From Motiliproteus sp965230185 (lineage in GTDB: Bacteria; Pseudomonadota; Gammaproteobacteria; Pseudomonadales; Balneatricaceae): a DNA stretch of 64,000 nt. The notes below the pieces were generated by a model. That model was not told the origin of the DNA, searched no databases, and was given only the letters and a program-made list of their open reading frames with translations. Numbering within the stretch: position 1 is the first letter of the stretch; each line of letters opens with the position of its first letter. The position numbers and the translations under genes were made by a program. Below are positions 43,969 through 53,153 of this stretch, piece by piece. The stretch is taken from NCBI GenBank assembly GCA_965230185.1, contig OZ245995.1:806001-870000 (forward strand), written 5' to 3'.

Positions 43969-45126
43969 ATGCAATTGCGATTAATGAAGAGGTCCGTAGA
44001 CACGGCGTTTTACGGTGGTTTTCTGATCATCTGCAGCCTGTTGTGCCTCGTGGAACCGGTCGCTTCTGCCCCTGCTGCGGCCATAGAGGTGGTTAATGCC
44101 CCCGACAACCTGTGGAAGTTGAAAGTGCGGCGTGATATCGAGCGGGTCAACGGGTTTCTGTGTGATACCTTTCCGCTGTTACCGACCAGGGTCAGGGTGG
44201 TCAGGGACTGTCGTCTGCCCGAATACGATCTGCAGCGCAGCCTGATCTTTCTTGATGAGTCCTATATTCCGGTGGAGCTCTACCATGAGTACGGCCATCG
44301 AGTTCTGGATACCCTGCTGCGGGCCCGTTCGTCGGTAGTCGGTTACTACTATCTGCGTAACCGGCTGCGACACCGGTCGCTGGTTCGGGCCGTGGCTGAG
44401 CTGGAGCTTGAGCTGACGGAGGATCTGCGTTATCTGGGTGAACTGCGGCGTCAGTCGCGCTGGCAACTGGCTCAGAACCTGTCCCGGTCGGTCAGGCGCA
44501 GCCGGTCGCTGATCTTCGAAAGCAGTGCCAGCCTGCATCTGGAACCGGAACTCAGCCGTTTGTACCCGCAGTATCTGGGCCTGACCAGGCAGCGTTCTCT
44601 TCACCAGTTGCTGGGGCCTTACCACGAGCTCTTTGCCGATTCCCTGGCTGTGCTGATGACCCGGCGCTGGTTCTCGGTCCATATGGGGCGAAACGGGTTC
44701 AGTCCCGTGATCAGCGAATCAGGCGGTCGCTTACAGGGGTGCAGTTTCCCTGTGGCATCGATGCCACAGGGACAGATATATGCCCGGTCTTTCCGATCTG
44801 ATATAACAGCGGACAGCTATCGTTTCAGTTATCGTGACAGCGACAGTTACTACAGTCAGTTTGCACCGGTCCGGGCCCATATTCGCCAGCTCTCAGAAAG
44901 CCACTTCCGGCAGCGGCCGGCCCTGTTGTTGCGCTATCTGGCCGACGCGATTGTCGGAGAAGTGGAGGACCGACTTCGTCATCCTGCGTTGTATTCCCTG
45001 TCGCTGGCGGACCAGAACCGGCGACTGTCGGCACGACTGGTCCGCCATGCTGCAGCAATGGAAAAGCCCGGCCCGGTGGAGCTCCATGCCGAACTGACAG
45101 AGCATCATTGCGGCTCGTCGAAATAG
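43969..45126 (+). CDS. Putative exported zinc metallopeptidase (unrecognised family)
   Basis: A 385-residue protein I cannot place in a named family. It has a hydrophobic N-terminus (about 12-34) compatible with a signal peptide. A zinc-peptidase HExxH motif is intact at residues 106-110 (VELYHEYGHRVL). Later, HELFADSLAVL (219-229) offers a Glu or Asp as a third ligand, the arrangement of gluzincin-type peptidases. The rest is helical and Arg-rich. Next to it is a 2-hydroxyacid dehydrogenase, on the same strand after 87 bp, with no evident functional link. The start could also be the ATG at 43984. Confidence 0.7.
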   Translation: MQLRLMKRSVDTAFYGGFLIICSLLCLVEPVASAPAAAIEVVNAPDNLWKLKVRRDIERVNGFLCDTFPLLPTRVRVVRDCRLPEYDLQRSLIFLDESYIPVELYHEYGHRVLDTLLRARSSVVGYYYLRNRLRHRSLVRAVAELELELTEDLRYLGELRRQSRWQLAQNLSRSVRRSRSLIFESSASLHLEPELSRLYPQYLGLTRQRSLHQLLGPYHELFADSLAVLMTRRWFSVHMGRNGFSPVISESGGRLQGCSFPVASMPQGQIYARSFRSDITADSYRFSYRDSDSYYSQFAPVRAHIRQLSESHFRQRPALLLRYLADAIVGEVEDRLRHPALYSLSLADQNRRLSARLVRHAAAMEKPGPVELHAELTEHHCGSSK

Positions 45127-45213
45127 AGTGCTGTCGGCAGGCATGCAAACGGTGCCGGCGGATCATGAGTCTTCGCTTTCAACCATGCCACAGATCAGGG
45201 AGCCCGTTCCGGG

Positions 45214-46167
45214 ATGAACCACACAGACAAAGAGCATCGGCTACTGGTACTCAGTGAGTATGCCGGGCGTTACCGGCAATCGCTGGCCGCCGAAGATACC
45301 GATGGCCTGGTAACAGACGTCTGCCATTCGGTGGAGGAGGCGCGGAAATACTGCCGGCGGGCCAGCCTGCTGTTCGGCGATCCGGATCTCTGCGCGTCGA
45401 TTGTGAATGAAATGCCGCGGCTTCAGTGGCTGCAGTCAAGCTGGGCGGGTGTCACTCCGCTGCTGGATGCCGGTCGCCGGGACTACCGGCTGACCAATGT
45501 ACGAGGGGTTTTCGGACCGCTGATGTCAGAGTATGTCGCTGGCTGGATGCTGGCTCACGAACGCCGGCTTCGGGAGCATTTCAGGGTCAACGAGGAGCGG
45601 CGCTGGTCACCGTTGCAACCGGGGATGCTGCAGGGAAAAACACTGGCGTTGCTGGGGCTGGGAAGTATCGGTGGGCACCTGGCGGCAACCGGCCGCCATT
45701 TTCTGATGCGGGTGCTGGGCTGTTCTCGTATCGGCTCGGGCAGTGTCGATCTGGACGCTCACTATCACTCGGATCAGCTGGCGGAGATGGTTGCGGAGGC
45801 CGACTATCTGGTGGCATCGTTGCCGAGCACGCCGGCGACTCGTAATCTGCTCGATGCTAGGGTGCTGTCAGCAATGAAACAGGGATCGGTGCTGATCAAT
45901 GTCGGACGGGGTGATCTGATCGAAGACCGGGCGCTGATAGAGGCACTGAACGGTGGCCATCTGGCGGCGGCGATCCTGGATGTCTTTCGACAGGAACCAT
46001 TGCCGCCGACGCATCCCTTCTGGCAGACCGAAAATCTGATGGTAACCGCTCATACCTCGGCACCCAGTTTTCCGGAACAGATACTGCCGATCCTGCTGGA
46101 GAATTACCGGCGCTTTCGACAGGGAAGGGCGTTATTGCACGAGGTCGATTTCGAGCGGGGCTACTGA
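45214..46167 (+). CDS. D-2-hydroxyacid dehydrogenase (glyoxylate/hydroxypyruvate reductase type)
   Basis: A 317-residue NAD(P)-dependent enzyme with the nucleotide-binding GLGSIGG and the catalytic Arg-Glu-His triad in NVGRGDLIED, FRQEPLPP and VTAHTSAP. It reduces 2-oxoacids such as glyoxylate or hydroxypyruvate. It is shorter than PGDH, which also has an ACT domain. It sits between the metallopeptidase gene and a YciC-like gene on the opposite strand. Confidence 0.9.
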   Translation: MNHTDKEHRLLVLSEYAGRYRQSLAAEDTDGLVTDVCHSVEEARKYCRRASLLFGDPDLCASIVNEMPRLQWLQSSWAGVTPLLDAGRRDYRLTNVRGVFGPLMSEYVAGWMLAHERRLREHFRVNEERRWSPLQPGMLQGKTLALLGLGSIGGHLAATGRHFLMRVLGCSRIGSGSVDLDAHYHSDQLAEMVAEADYLVASLPSTPATRNLLDARVLSAMKQGSVLINVGRGDLIEDRALIEALNGGHLAAAILDVFRQEPLPPTHPFWQTENLMVTAHTSAPSFPEQILPILLENYRRFRQGRALLHEVDFERGY

Positions 46168-46218
46168 AGCCCCGCGATGTTGTGCGGGTGATTTCAGCGG
46201 ATCAGGCGGCGGGAGTAT

Positions 46219-46893
46219 TCAGGCCTGTTCCGTGGCTCCGTCGGCCAGATACTTCTGATACAAACGGTAGAGCAACGTCCAGCCAAGAATGCTCATCGCC
46301 ATCATCAGTACCTGGTGCAGCAGCAGTGTGGCCCAGGCCATCTCATCCTGACGATCGATCATGGTGGCGCCGGCCAGTGAGGCGGCAAAGGTCAATGAAC
46401 CCCAGATCAGCAGCGGAGGCAGCAGCTCCGAGGCGAAGCCGGTGGTGGCTCTGTAGCTGGTCTTCAGGGCTGTCAGCGGGTCCTGCGGGCGCAGCAGCAT
46501 GAAAAACTCCGCAAACAGCAGCTTATAGGCCAGGAACAGTCCGGGCAGTACCATCAGCAGCAGGCCGCCGAGCACGGCAATCCCCATCAGGAAGTTAAGA
46601 ATCAGCAGGACCCCCAGCCGTTCTACGGCCAGTACGATCGATTTGCTGACCGCGATCGGTGTTCCCTGGCTGAGACGATCGATATAGAAGATGGCGGCGC
46701 CGAACTGAATCACGCTCAGGCACATAAACAGGCCGTTAATCAGCGCCAGCACAAGTTTGTCCGGTTCACCCTCTCTCATCTGCAGACCCAGCTCCACCAG
46801 ATAGGAGGGCAGGGCGTAGACCAGGGCGATCATCAGCAGCGGCTGAAACTGATTGCGGGAGAAATAGATCGCTTCGCGCAGCGTAGTTAACAT
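46219..46893 (-). CDS. YciC-like integral membrane protein (UPF0259/BPSS1780 group)
   Basis: A 224-residue protein with about six hydrophobic segments and the N-terminal segment FSRNQFQPLLMIALVYALPSYL typical of YciC-type proteins. The group is linked to membrane and cell-wall stress in E. coli, but no function is proven. It is convergent with the 2-hydroxyacid dehydrogenase gene. Confidence 0.8.
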   Translation of the reverse strand: MLTTLREAIYFSRNQFQPLLMIALVYALPSYLVELGLQMREGEPDKLVLALINGLFMCLSVIQFGAAIFYIDRLSQGTPIAVSKSIVLAVERLGVLLILNFLMGIAVLGGLLLMVLPGLFLAYKLLFAEFFMLLRPQDPLTALKTSYRATTGFASELLPPLLIWGSLTFAASLAGATMIDRQDEMAWATLLLHQVLMMAMSILGWTLLYRLYQKYLADGATEQA

Positions 46894-47019
46894 CTGATCA
46901 GGTTTCCAGGTGCGAATAGTCGGTGTTCCGGTACTATTCTGTTCCGGAACTGGCGCTGCATGCTAGCGCGACCCGGCGGCTTTGCCAAGTTTTCGCCGTC
47001 GGCAACCGCCGGTCCACTG

Positions 47020-47346
47020 TCAGGCGGCCAGCAGCACCCACTTCAGCAGCATAAAGATCGTCAGCCCGAAAACAATTGTCAGCAGCAGGTTCTTTCGCCA
47101 GAGGGCGATTGCCAGCGAGGCCAGTGCGGCCGGCAGGTAGGGGTTGTCCCACTGCAACTGGACGGTGCTGCCATCCGGAATCAGCACCGCCGGCACGATG
47201 ATTGCGGTCAGCACCGCCGCTGGCACGAACCCCAGCGCATCGGACAGCCAGGGGGGGAAATGAAAGCGTCCCGCCGTGCCCCAGAGCACATAGCGGATGC
47301 TGAAGGTGGCGGCGAACATGCCGATGATCAGCAGTACTTCATTCAT
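47020..47346 (-). CDS. azlD: AzlD-family branched-chain amino acid exporter subunit
   Basis: A 108-residue membrane protein with three to four helices, the small subunit of the AzlCD exporter (YgaH type). LLIIGMFAATFSIRYVLWG and VPAAVLTAIIVPAVL are characteristic. Its start overlaps azlC by 8 nt. It works with AzlC to export branched-chain amino acids or related compounds; AzlD alone has no activity known to me. Confidence 0.9.
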   Translation of the reverse strand: MNEVLLIIGMFAATFSIRYVLWGTAGRFHFPPWLSDALGFVPAAVLTAIIVPAVLIPDGSTVQLQWDNPYLPAALASLAIALWRKNLLLTIVFGLTIFMLLKWVLLAA

Positions 47347-48106
47347 GGTTTTCAGCTCCGTTCCGGCTGGCTTCGGCGTTACGGCGCAGCAGCAGGTGGC
47401 AGGAATAACTCAGGCAGATCGCCGTCAGTGCCGATACGATCAAACCCAGTTTATGGGGCATCTGCCAGGTGGCCATGGCCATGGCACCGGCAGTGATTAC
47501 GCAGATCCACATGGGACGTGATTTCAGGTAGGGGGCGACCATGCCGATAAAGGTGACCGACATGGCAAAGTCCAGACCCCAGCTGGTCATATCCGGGAAT
47601 GCCTCGCCGAGACCGACCCCCAGCCAGGTGCAGAGCTGCCAGTTGCCGTACATGGCGAGAAAGGAGCCGAGATAGAACCAGTGAGCGGTATCCTGCTGCT
47701 CTTCGTTGAGCAGGCGGTTGGAGACGGCTGCAAAGGTCTCATCGGTAAGGCCGAAGGCCATCAGCATCCGCCATCGATGCGGCAGGTGTTTAACCCGCTC
47801 GACCAGTGCGGCAGAGTAAAGCAGGTGACGCAGATTCACCACAAAGGTGGTGGCCACGATGATGCCGACGCCGGCACCGCTGGCCAGCAGGCCGAGGGCG
47901 ATAAACTGGGCCGAGCCGGCAAACACAAACAGTGACATCGCCAGCGTTGCCGTCACCGACAGCCCGCTGGGTCCGGCCAGCGTGCCGAACAGAATACCGA
48001 AGGGGATAGCACCGACAATCAGTGGAATGGTGGCCCGGGCTCCGTCCAGAAACGCCTGGCGGCGTGCCGGGTCGGCCGGAGAGCGGGTAAGACTGAGCGG
48101 GTCCAT
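47339..48106 (-). CDS. azlC: AzlC-family branched-chain amino acid exporter subunit
   Basis: A 255-residue membrane protein, the large subunit of AzlCD (YgaZ type). ATIPLIVGAIPFGILFGTLAG and MSLFVFAGSAQFIALGLL mark the family. It overlaps azlD, so the pair is translated together. A MarR-GNAT protein gene lies just upstream on the same strand (48139) and may be in the same unit or control it. Confidence 0.92.
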   Translation of the reverse strand: MDPLSLTRSPADPARRQAFLDGARATIPLIVGAIPFGILFGTLAGPSGLSVTATLAMSLFVFAGSAQFIALGLLASGAGVGIIVATTFVVNLRHLLYSAALVERVKHLPHRWRMLMAFGLTDETFAAVSNRLLNEEQQDTAHWFYLGSFLAMYGNWQLCTWLGVGLGEAFPDMTSWGLDFAMSVTFIGMVAPYLKSRPMWICVITAGAMAMATWQMPHKLGLIVSALTAICLSYSCHLLLRRNAEASRNGAENHE

Positions 48107-48138
48107 GGCAGAACTCCTGTGAAGCCTGAAACAAGGGG

Positions 48139-49095
48139 TCAGAATGTAAGGGTCATATAGGTATCGGTTCGGTCGTACTCGAATCGGCCACCGGGAGGAT
48201 CGATCTGGTGAAAGCCGAGATTTCGGTACAGCAGGTTGGCAGCCTGCAACTTGCTGCTGGTCTCCAGACTGACCTCCCGGGCCCCCCTCTGGCGGGCCTT
48301 TTCAATCGCAGCCAGTACCAGCTTGCGGCCGGCGCCACGACCCTGCCAGGCTGTTTCCACGCCCAGCTTGGAAAGGAAATAGTGTTCATCCGAGCGCCGG
48401 TCCAGGGCGCAGCAACCAACAATACGATCGTTATCGCGGGCAAAGAAGATCGCCCCGCCGCGAGCCAGATAGAAACTCTCCGGATTGTTCAGGGACTGAT
48501 GATCCCGTTCACAGATCTGATCGGGAAAATAGCGCAGCAGCCACTCCATGTTCAGTGTTGCAAAGGCCTTGCGGTAGGCCGGATCCCATTCAATGATCTC
48601 CAGCTTTCCTCCGTTGGTATGACGGCAGCGATTGAGTACGGTGGTGCAGAACGGCTGCTGCTCCAGCGCTGTCTCAAACTCATCGAGGCTGCGGAGCAGG
48701 TGGTGGTGCTGTCCTTCCATCAGCTGATCGATATAGCGCTGGATTTCCCGCCATACCGGTGCGATTTCCTCGACCAGCTGTTCGCCCCGAGGACTGATGC
48801 TGAGCAGTTGTCGACGCTCATCCTGTGGATCCGGTGACTTGATGATCCAGCCCTCAGCGATCATCCGATTAGCCAGCTTGCTGACCGCAGGATGGCTGAC
48901 TGCCAGTGCTTCGGCGGCGCCGGTAACGGTTTGTGGGCCCTGGCTGCAGAGCAGGTAAAACAGCGGAAAAAAGGTCGGACTCAGCTCAACACCGGTACCC
49001 TGGTAGATACTGCTGACTTCCTGAAACAGGTGGTCGCTGAGTCGTTTCAGCCGGCTGCCCAGAGAAAGACTGCCGACCTGTGCCATAAAATCCAT
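48139..49095 (-). CDS. MarR-GNAT fusion protein (regulator plus acetyltransferase)
   Basis: A 318-residue protein joining an N-terminal MarR winged helix (about 15-150, TGAAEALAVSHPAVSKLANRMIAEGW) to a C-terminal GNAT domain with acetyl-CoA site (QGRGAGRKLVLAAI, about 250-263). Such fusions occur widely; the acetyltransferase part may act on a small molecule or metabolite sensed by the regulator. A 10-bp palindrome upstream (49149) could be its own operator. The linked gene pair is azlCD, just downstream, so branched-chain amino acid export may be its target; that is inferred. Confidence 0.85.
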   Translation of the reverse strand: MDFMAQVGSLSLGSRLKRLSDHLFQEVSSIYQGTGVELSPTFFPLFYLLCSQGPQTVTGAAEALAVSHPAVSKLANRMIAEGWIIKSPDPQDERRQLLSISPRGEQLVEEIAPVWREIQRYIDQLMEGQHHHLLRSLDEFETALEQQPFCTTVLNRCRHTNGGKLEIIEWDPAYRKAFATLNMEWLLRYFPDQICERDHQSLNNPESFYLARGGAIFFARDNDRIVGCCALDRRSDEHYFLSKLGVETAWQGRGAGRKLVLAAIEKARQRGAREVSLETSSKLQAANLLYRNLGFHQIDPPGGRFEYDRTDTYMTLTF

Positions 49096-49148
49096 AGTGT
49101 TGCCTTTGAGTGTTGGACATGGCCCGGGCTGATTGGGCGCAGTTTCTT

Positions 49149-49158
49149 GTTACGTAAC
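49149..49158. promoter_or_regulatory. Palindromic candidate MarR operator
   Basis: The perfect 10-bp palindrome GTTACGTAAC, followed by a GTTAC and a GTTAAAC-type repeat, lies 54 bp before the MarR-GNAT start. MarR proteins bind such symmetric sites near their own promoters. Confidence 0.45.
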
Positions 49159-49309
49159 TGGTTACATAATAGCGTTAAACATCGATATTTCAAGGCCGAT
49201 AAACTGTTATGACAATCGTTTCCGGGGTAACGTTGAGTTGCCTGGTTGTCAGCGCTGGCTTCAGGTCATGGCGGGTAACCAACTATTCAGGTGCTAAAAG
49301 GTAGTCTCT

Positions 49310-50104
49310 ATGCGAATCAGTGAACTGTTCGTGATGATCGTTGAACCATCCCGGGTGCAGCGACGGATTATCCGGGATGCTCTTGCCGGGGCCGGGATCG
49401 CCAGCTTCTGCGAATGCAGTAACGGGACCGAGGCGATTGCCGCAATGCGTGAAGACAGCCCGGACCTGGTGGTCTCGGCGCTCTATCTGGCCGATATGTC
49501 CGGGGCGGATCTGCTGGAACAGCTGCGATCAGATGATCTGTTGCGGGAGGTGGCCTTTGTGCTGATCTCCAGCGAAACCCGGTTCCGCTATCTGGATCCG
49601 GTCAGACAGGCCGGGGCGACCGCGGTACTGCCCAAGCCGTTTTCCGCCGAGCAGTTGAATACCGCACTGAAAACCACGTTGCATAATATCGAGCCGGACA
49701 GCGAATCCTTTCAGCCCGGCTTCGATCCCGAGCTGCTGAATGTGTTGCTGGTGGACGACAGTCCCATGGCCCGGAAATTTATCCGAAAGGTACTGAGCGG
49801 CCTTGGTTTTCGCAAGTTTGTCGAAGCCAGCGACGGGCGGGAAGCACTGAGCTGTCTGGCAAACGACTTCTTTGACCTGGTCGTTACCGACTACAACATG
49901 CCCAATCTGGATGGTCGGGAGCTGACCGAACATATCCGCCAGCAGAGCTCCCAGCGATCGATACCGGTGCTGATGGTGACCAGCGAGGAGAACGAGGGGC
50001 GCCTGTCTGCGGTCGAACAGGCCGGTGTTTCCGCGGTCTGCGATAAGCCGTTTGCTGCCGATAACGTTCGCCAGCTGCTGACCGCACTGCTGGCGGACGG
50101 CTGA
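49310..50104 (+). CDS. Dual-receiver response regulator; first receiver degenerate
   Basis: A 264-residue protein made of two receiver domains and nothing else. The second (about 145-262) is canonical: VLLVDD, phospho-acceptor Asp in VVTDYNMPNLDG, Thr in MVTSE and Lys in CDKPF. The first (about 5-120) has lost the phospho-acceptor: the equivalent place reads LVVSALYLADMSG, with Ala, and the acidic pair reads IVEPS; Ser and Lys are kept. So the first half is probably a pseudo-receiver for protein contacts. No kinase gene is adjacent. Confidence 0.87.
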   Translation: MRISELFVMIVEPSRVQRRIIRDALAGAGIASFCECSNGTEAIAAMREDSPDLVVSALYLADMSGADLLEQLRSDDLLREVAFVLISSETRFRYLDPVRQAGATAVLPKPFSAEQLNTALKTTLHNIEPDSESFQPGFDPELLNVLLVDDSPMARKFIRKVLSGLGFRKFVEASDGREALSCLANDFFDLVVTDYNMPNLDGRELTEHIRQQSSQRSIPVLMVTSEENEGRLSAVEQAGVSAVCDKPFAADNVRQLLTALLADG

Positions 50105-50239
50105 GGCCTGTTAACTGAGCGCTGTTATCCGCTTGTCCTGAAACGCTGATCCTGTCCGGGCTGATAGCCTGTATCTTTATCTATTAGCAAATGCTTAAAT
50201 AGAAGGCGGAGATTTCTTCGGACAAAAAGGACCTCAGGG

Positions 50240-50836
50240 ATGAAACTGCAGAACAGCTTTAGCCCGGCAATCGCCCATGTTGATCTGAAAGCGATCAGCC
50301 GCAGCGAAGACAGTATCTTTGTGGTTAATTCGGATCTGCAGCTGGTCGGCTATAACCAGGCGTGGGTTCGTTTTGCCTGTGAAAATGGCCTGCCTGATAT
50401 CGAACATCGCTATGGTTACGGTTTTTACCTGCCGGATAGTATTCCGGAAGCTCTGCAGGACCATTACCGTGAAGCCTGGATTGGGGCGCTGAGAGAGCAG
50501 CGCGTCTACGAAAGCAGCTACGAATGTTCGTCACCGGATCAGTACCGGAAATTCCACCAGACGGCTTATCCGATTCATGGCAGCAAGGGGCTGATCATCA
50601 CCAATCACTGTGTGGTTGAAACGACCTCTGGGGTGGAGGGGCAGCATTTCGATTCGCAACACCTCAGTCCGCACGGTTTTGTGGTCCAGTGCTGTAACTG
50701 TCGCAAGGTTCAGGATTTTTCCGGGACTCAGAAATGGGACTGGATACCGGCCCTGGTCGATCAGCCTTACCCTGACACTTCTCACTCCATCTGTCCCCAC
50801 TGTCTGGATCACTACTATCCGGATATTGATGACTGA
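50240..50836 (+). CDS. PAS-like protein with C-terminal CxxC pairs
   Basis: A 198-residue protein I recognise only in outline. Residues about 20-120 look like a PAS fold (SIFVVNSDLQLVGYNQAWVRFA). The C-terminus has CNC at 152-154 with Cys151 and a second pair Cys185 and Cys188 (ICPHC), giving CxxC plus CxxC that could bind zinc or form disulfides. No output domain follows. It comes 135 bp after the dual-receiver gene on the same strand and may signal to it or to a partner outside; this is inference. Confidence 0.7.
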   Translation: MKLQNSFSPAIAHVDLKAISRSEDSIFVVNSDLQLVGYNQAWVRFACENGLPDIEHRYGYGFYLPDSIPEALQDHYREAWIGALREQRVYESSYECSSPDQYRKFHQTAYPIHGSKGLIITNHCVVETTSGVEGQHFDSQHLSPHGFVVQCCNCRKVQDFSGTQKWDWIPALVDQPYPDTSHSICPHCLDHYYPDIDD

Positions 50837-50940
50837 GCAGCATAACCGCTGCATAAACAGAGGTGATTCACCAGGCTGGCGGTGGCTTCTGCAGACGGGG
50901 CGGCATTGCCAGAGGTTTCCCGTGCCAGCAGACCGGCGAC

Positions 50941-51390
50941 TCAGTCGATACCGTCGCTGGCGAGGTGGAAGTGATCATCCAGTTCCGGCGCACCGGGGCC
51001 CAGAGGCTGACCGTAGCTGAACTCGACGTAGTTGCCGTCCGGGTCTCTCAGTCCGCAGTAGTAACCGACCGGGAAGGGCTCTTCGACCGGTTCCCAGACC
51101 AGGCAACCCTGCAGACGGGCTCGATCGGCGATAACATCGACGGCGGCCCGGCTGTCGACGGCAAAGCCCAGGTGGCTGAAGTCCCGACCTTCATGGGGGT
51201 GATCCGGTCCACCGGACAGCAGTACAAACACAAACTCCCGCTCCCGACCCTCTTCAGCCATCCACAGTATGGTCTTGCCGTGGGGGTGGCGTTCATGAAT
51301 CACCCGCAGCTGACAGTAGTCCTGATAAAACTGCCGACAGGCTTCCAGCTCTCTGATGTGCAGGGCGATATGGGTAAGACAGGGGCGCAT
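50941..51390 (-). CDS. VOC-superfamily protein (glyoxalase/bleomycin-resistance fold)
   Basis: A 149-residue VOC-fold protein with paired beta-alpha-beta modules: LTHIALHIRELEACRQFYQDY near the start and HLGFAVDSR and GYYCGLRDPDGNYVEFSYGQ later. Candidate metal ligands are the first His, the His of SHLGFAV and the Glu of YVEF. It may be a dioxygenase-like or glyoxalase-like enzyme. I chose the ATG at 51390; the longer frame adds a non-conserved start. It is convergent with the PAS gene. Confidence 0.82.
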   Translation of the reverse strand: MRPCLTHIALHIRELEACRQFYQDYCQLRVIHERHPHGKTILWMAEEGREREFVFVLLSGGPDHPHEGRDFSHLGFAVDSRAAVDVIADRARLQGCLVWEPVEEPFPVGYYCGLRDPDGNYVEFSYGQPLGPGAPELDDHFHLASDGID

Positions 51391-51515
51391 GGCCGATCTC
51401 CTTCGCCGGAGGATTATTAGCTTCAGTAAACTGAGTTTAGACGCAGATGACCGGGTCAGCGAAGCGGCCGGCACGCCTGTGGAATTTGTTGATCAGAGAG
51501 CAGTCCGCGGGACCG

Positions 51516-52448
51516 TCATCGGTTCACTTCTGTTTCTGTCGCCGAGACCGGTTCCATCTCGACAATCCGGGCTGCCTGATCGAGAAAGAGCTGGATAAAC
51601 TCTTCCGCCAGTGAAGCGGCCTGTTTATGGAGGGGAAAAATAAAGCCGATATAAAATGGAATTTCCGGCAGGAACGGCCTCGAAACGCCGCCCTGCTGCT
51701 CAAACAGATGGGCAGTGAAGGGATCGATAATCGATACACCCTGGCCCTCCCGGACCAGCGCCTGGGCGGTGATAAACAGCGAAGTTTCGACGTGTTTTCT
51801 GGGTCTGACATTCTCACTGTTGAAGGCGGCGTCAATCCGGAACCGGGTCAGGGTATTTTCTTCGCCGATGGCCACATAGGGTTCGTCCCGCAGGTCTTTC
51901 GCTTCGATGACCGCTTTGCCGGCCAGAGGGTGGTCCGGTTGCATAATCAATCGGCAGTTGAGCCGGAAGCAGGGCCCGAACCGCACTTCACGCTGCTCCA
52001 TTGGCAACATGACGATGCCGAGATCATGCTGCTGGGCGGCGATCAGTCGGGTAACTTCCACCGAACTGGTGGTGACCAGTGTCAGGGAGACATCCTGGCG
52101 ATCGTTGAGAAACTGACTGACGGTGCCGGGCAGAATGCTGTGAGCCAGCGCCGGCATCGCGGCGATGCGAAGCCGGCCGGTCTTGTTCATCCGAATCTGA
52201 GTGGCGGTCTGGGACAGATTTTCCAGACCGATGAAATGCTGCTTTACCTCCTGATAAAAAGCGTTGCCCTCCGGCGTGGCAAACAGCCGGCTGTTGCGCC
52301 GTTCGAACAGGGCGAAGCCACAGCTCTCTTCCAGATCCTTAATCAGCCGGGTCACGGCCGGTTGTGAGACGTAGAGCATTCTGGCTGCGCCCACCATGCT
52401 GCCCGATAACATCACGGCCCGGAAGGCGTTGAGTTGTTTGGCGTTCAT
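51516..52448 (-). CDS. LysR-family transcriptional regulator
   Basis: A 310-residue regulator with an N-terminal winged helix (MLSGSMVGAARMLYVSQPAVTRLIKDLEES, about 13-43) and a C-terminal periplasmic-binding-protein-like effector domain (about 90-300). GGAGATAACG lies just before the ATG at 52448. It is divergent from the RidA-TRAP-FAD enzyme cluster with 233 bp between, so it likely controls that cluster and senses its amino acid substrate. Confidence 0.9.
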   Translation of the reverse strand: MNAKQLNAFRAVMLSGSMVGAARMLYVSQPAVTRLIKDLEESCGFALFERRNSRLFATPEGNAFYQEVKQHFIGLENLSQTATQIRMNKTGRLRIAAMPALAHSILPGTVSQFLNDRQDVSLTLVTTSSVEVTRLIAAQQHDLGIVMLPMEQREVRFGPCFRLNCRLIMQPDHPLAGKAVIEAKDLRDEPYVAIGEENTLTRFRIDAAFNSENVRPRKHVETSLFITAQALVREGQGVSIIDPFTAHLFEQQGGVSRPFLPEIPFYIGFIFPLHKQAASLAEEFIQLFLDQAARIVEMEPVSATETEVNR

Positions 52449-52681
52449 CGTTATCTCCGTCTGAAAATCCGGTCATCGACCGGAGCTGGCGAGGTCCGGA
52501 GGCCTTACCGGAAGTCGAACGACAGCAATTCCTATCAGGTTTTGTAATAGCCGAATCAAAATATTGTATTGGATCTTATGGCTTGTAACAAAACATAATA
52601 AACCCCGTGAACGTTGCCCGGTGACCCCTTCATCGCCGCTCACTGTCCTCCGAAAACAGCATCAGAATAAGAGAGAGCATC

Positions 52682-53029
52682 ATGTCTGTCGATCGCATTG
52701 AATCCGGAACCCGTATGAGCCGCATCGTTGTTCATAACGGGACCGCTTACCTGTGTGGCCAGGTGGCTAAGGATGAAACCGCCGATATCCGCGGTCAGAC
52801 CCGGAGCACCCTGGAAAAGGTAGAAGAGCTGCTGGCAACGATCGGCAGCGACAAGAGCAGGATTCTGTCGGTAACCATCTATGTTGCCGACATGGCCGAT
52901 TTCCAGGCCATGAACGAGGTCTGGGATGGCTGGGTGGAACCCGGTCAGGCTCCGGCCAGAGCCTGCGTCGAAGCTCGTATGGCCCGTCCCGAACTGCGGG
53001 TGGAAATGTCGGTGATCGCCGCCGTCTGA
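52682..53029 (+). CDS. RidA-family imine deaminase
   Basis: A 115-residue RidA/YjgF protein, which hydrolyses reactive enamines and imines released by amino acid oxidases and PLP enzymes. The active-site Arg is in PARACVEAR and the C-terminal EMSVIAAV is typical. It opens the cluster ahead of the TRAP transporter and the FAD amino acid dehydrogenase, which is the expected source of imine. AGAGAG stands before the ATG. Confidence 0.9.
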   Translation: MSVDRIESGTRMSRIVVHNGTAYLCGQVAKDETADIRGQTRSTLEKVEELLATIGSDKSRILSVTIYVADMADFQAMNEVWDGWVEPGQAPARACVEARMARPELRVEMSVIAAV

Positions 53030-53153
53030 GCCGGTTCTGTCGCAGCTGATACTCAGCTGCAAATCCCTTTAAAAATACGTCGTTCCGGCGGTGCATAAGC
53101 CCTGCCCGGGTGACTGCTGCATCAATAAAACAACAACCGATGAGGAATACATC

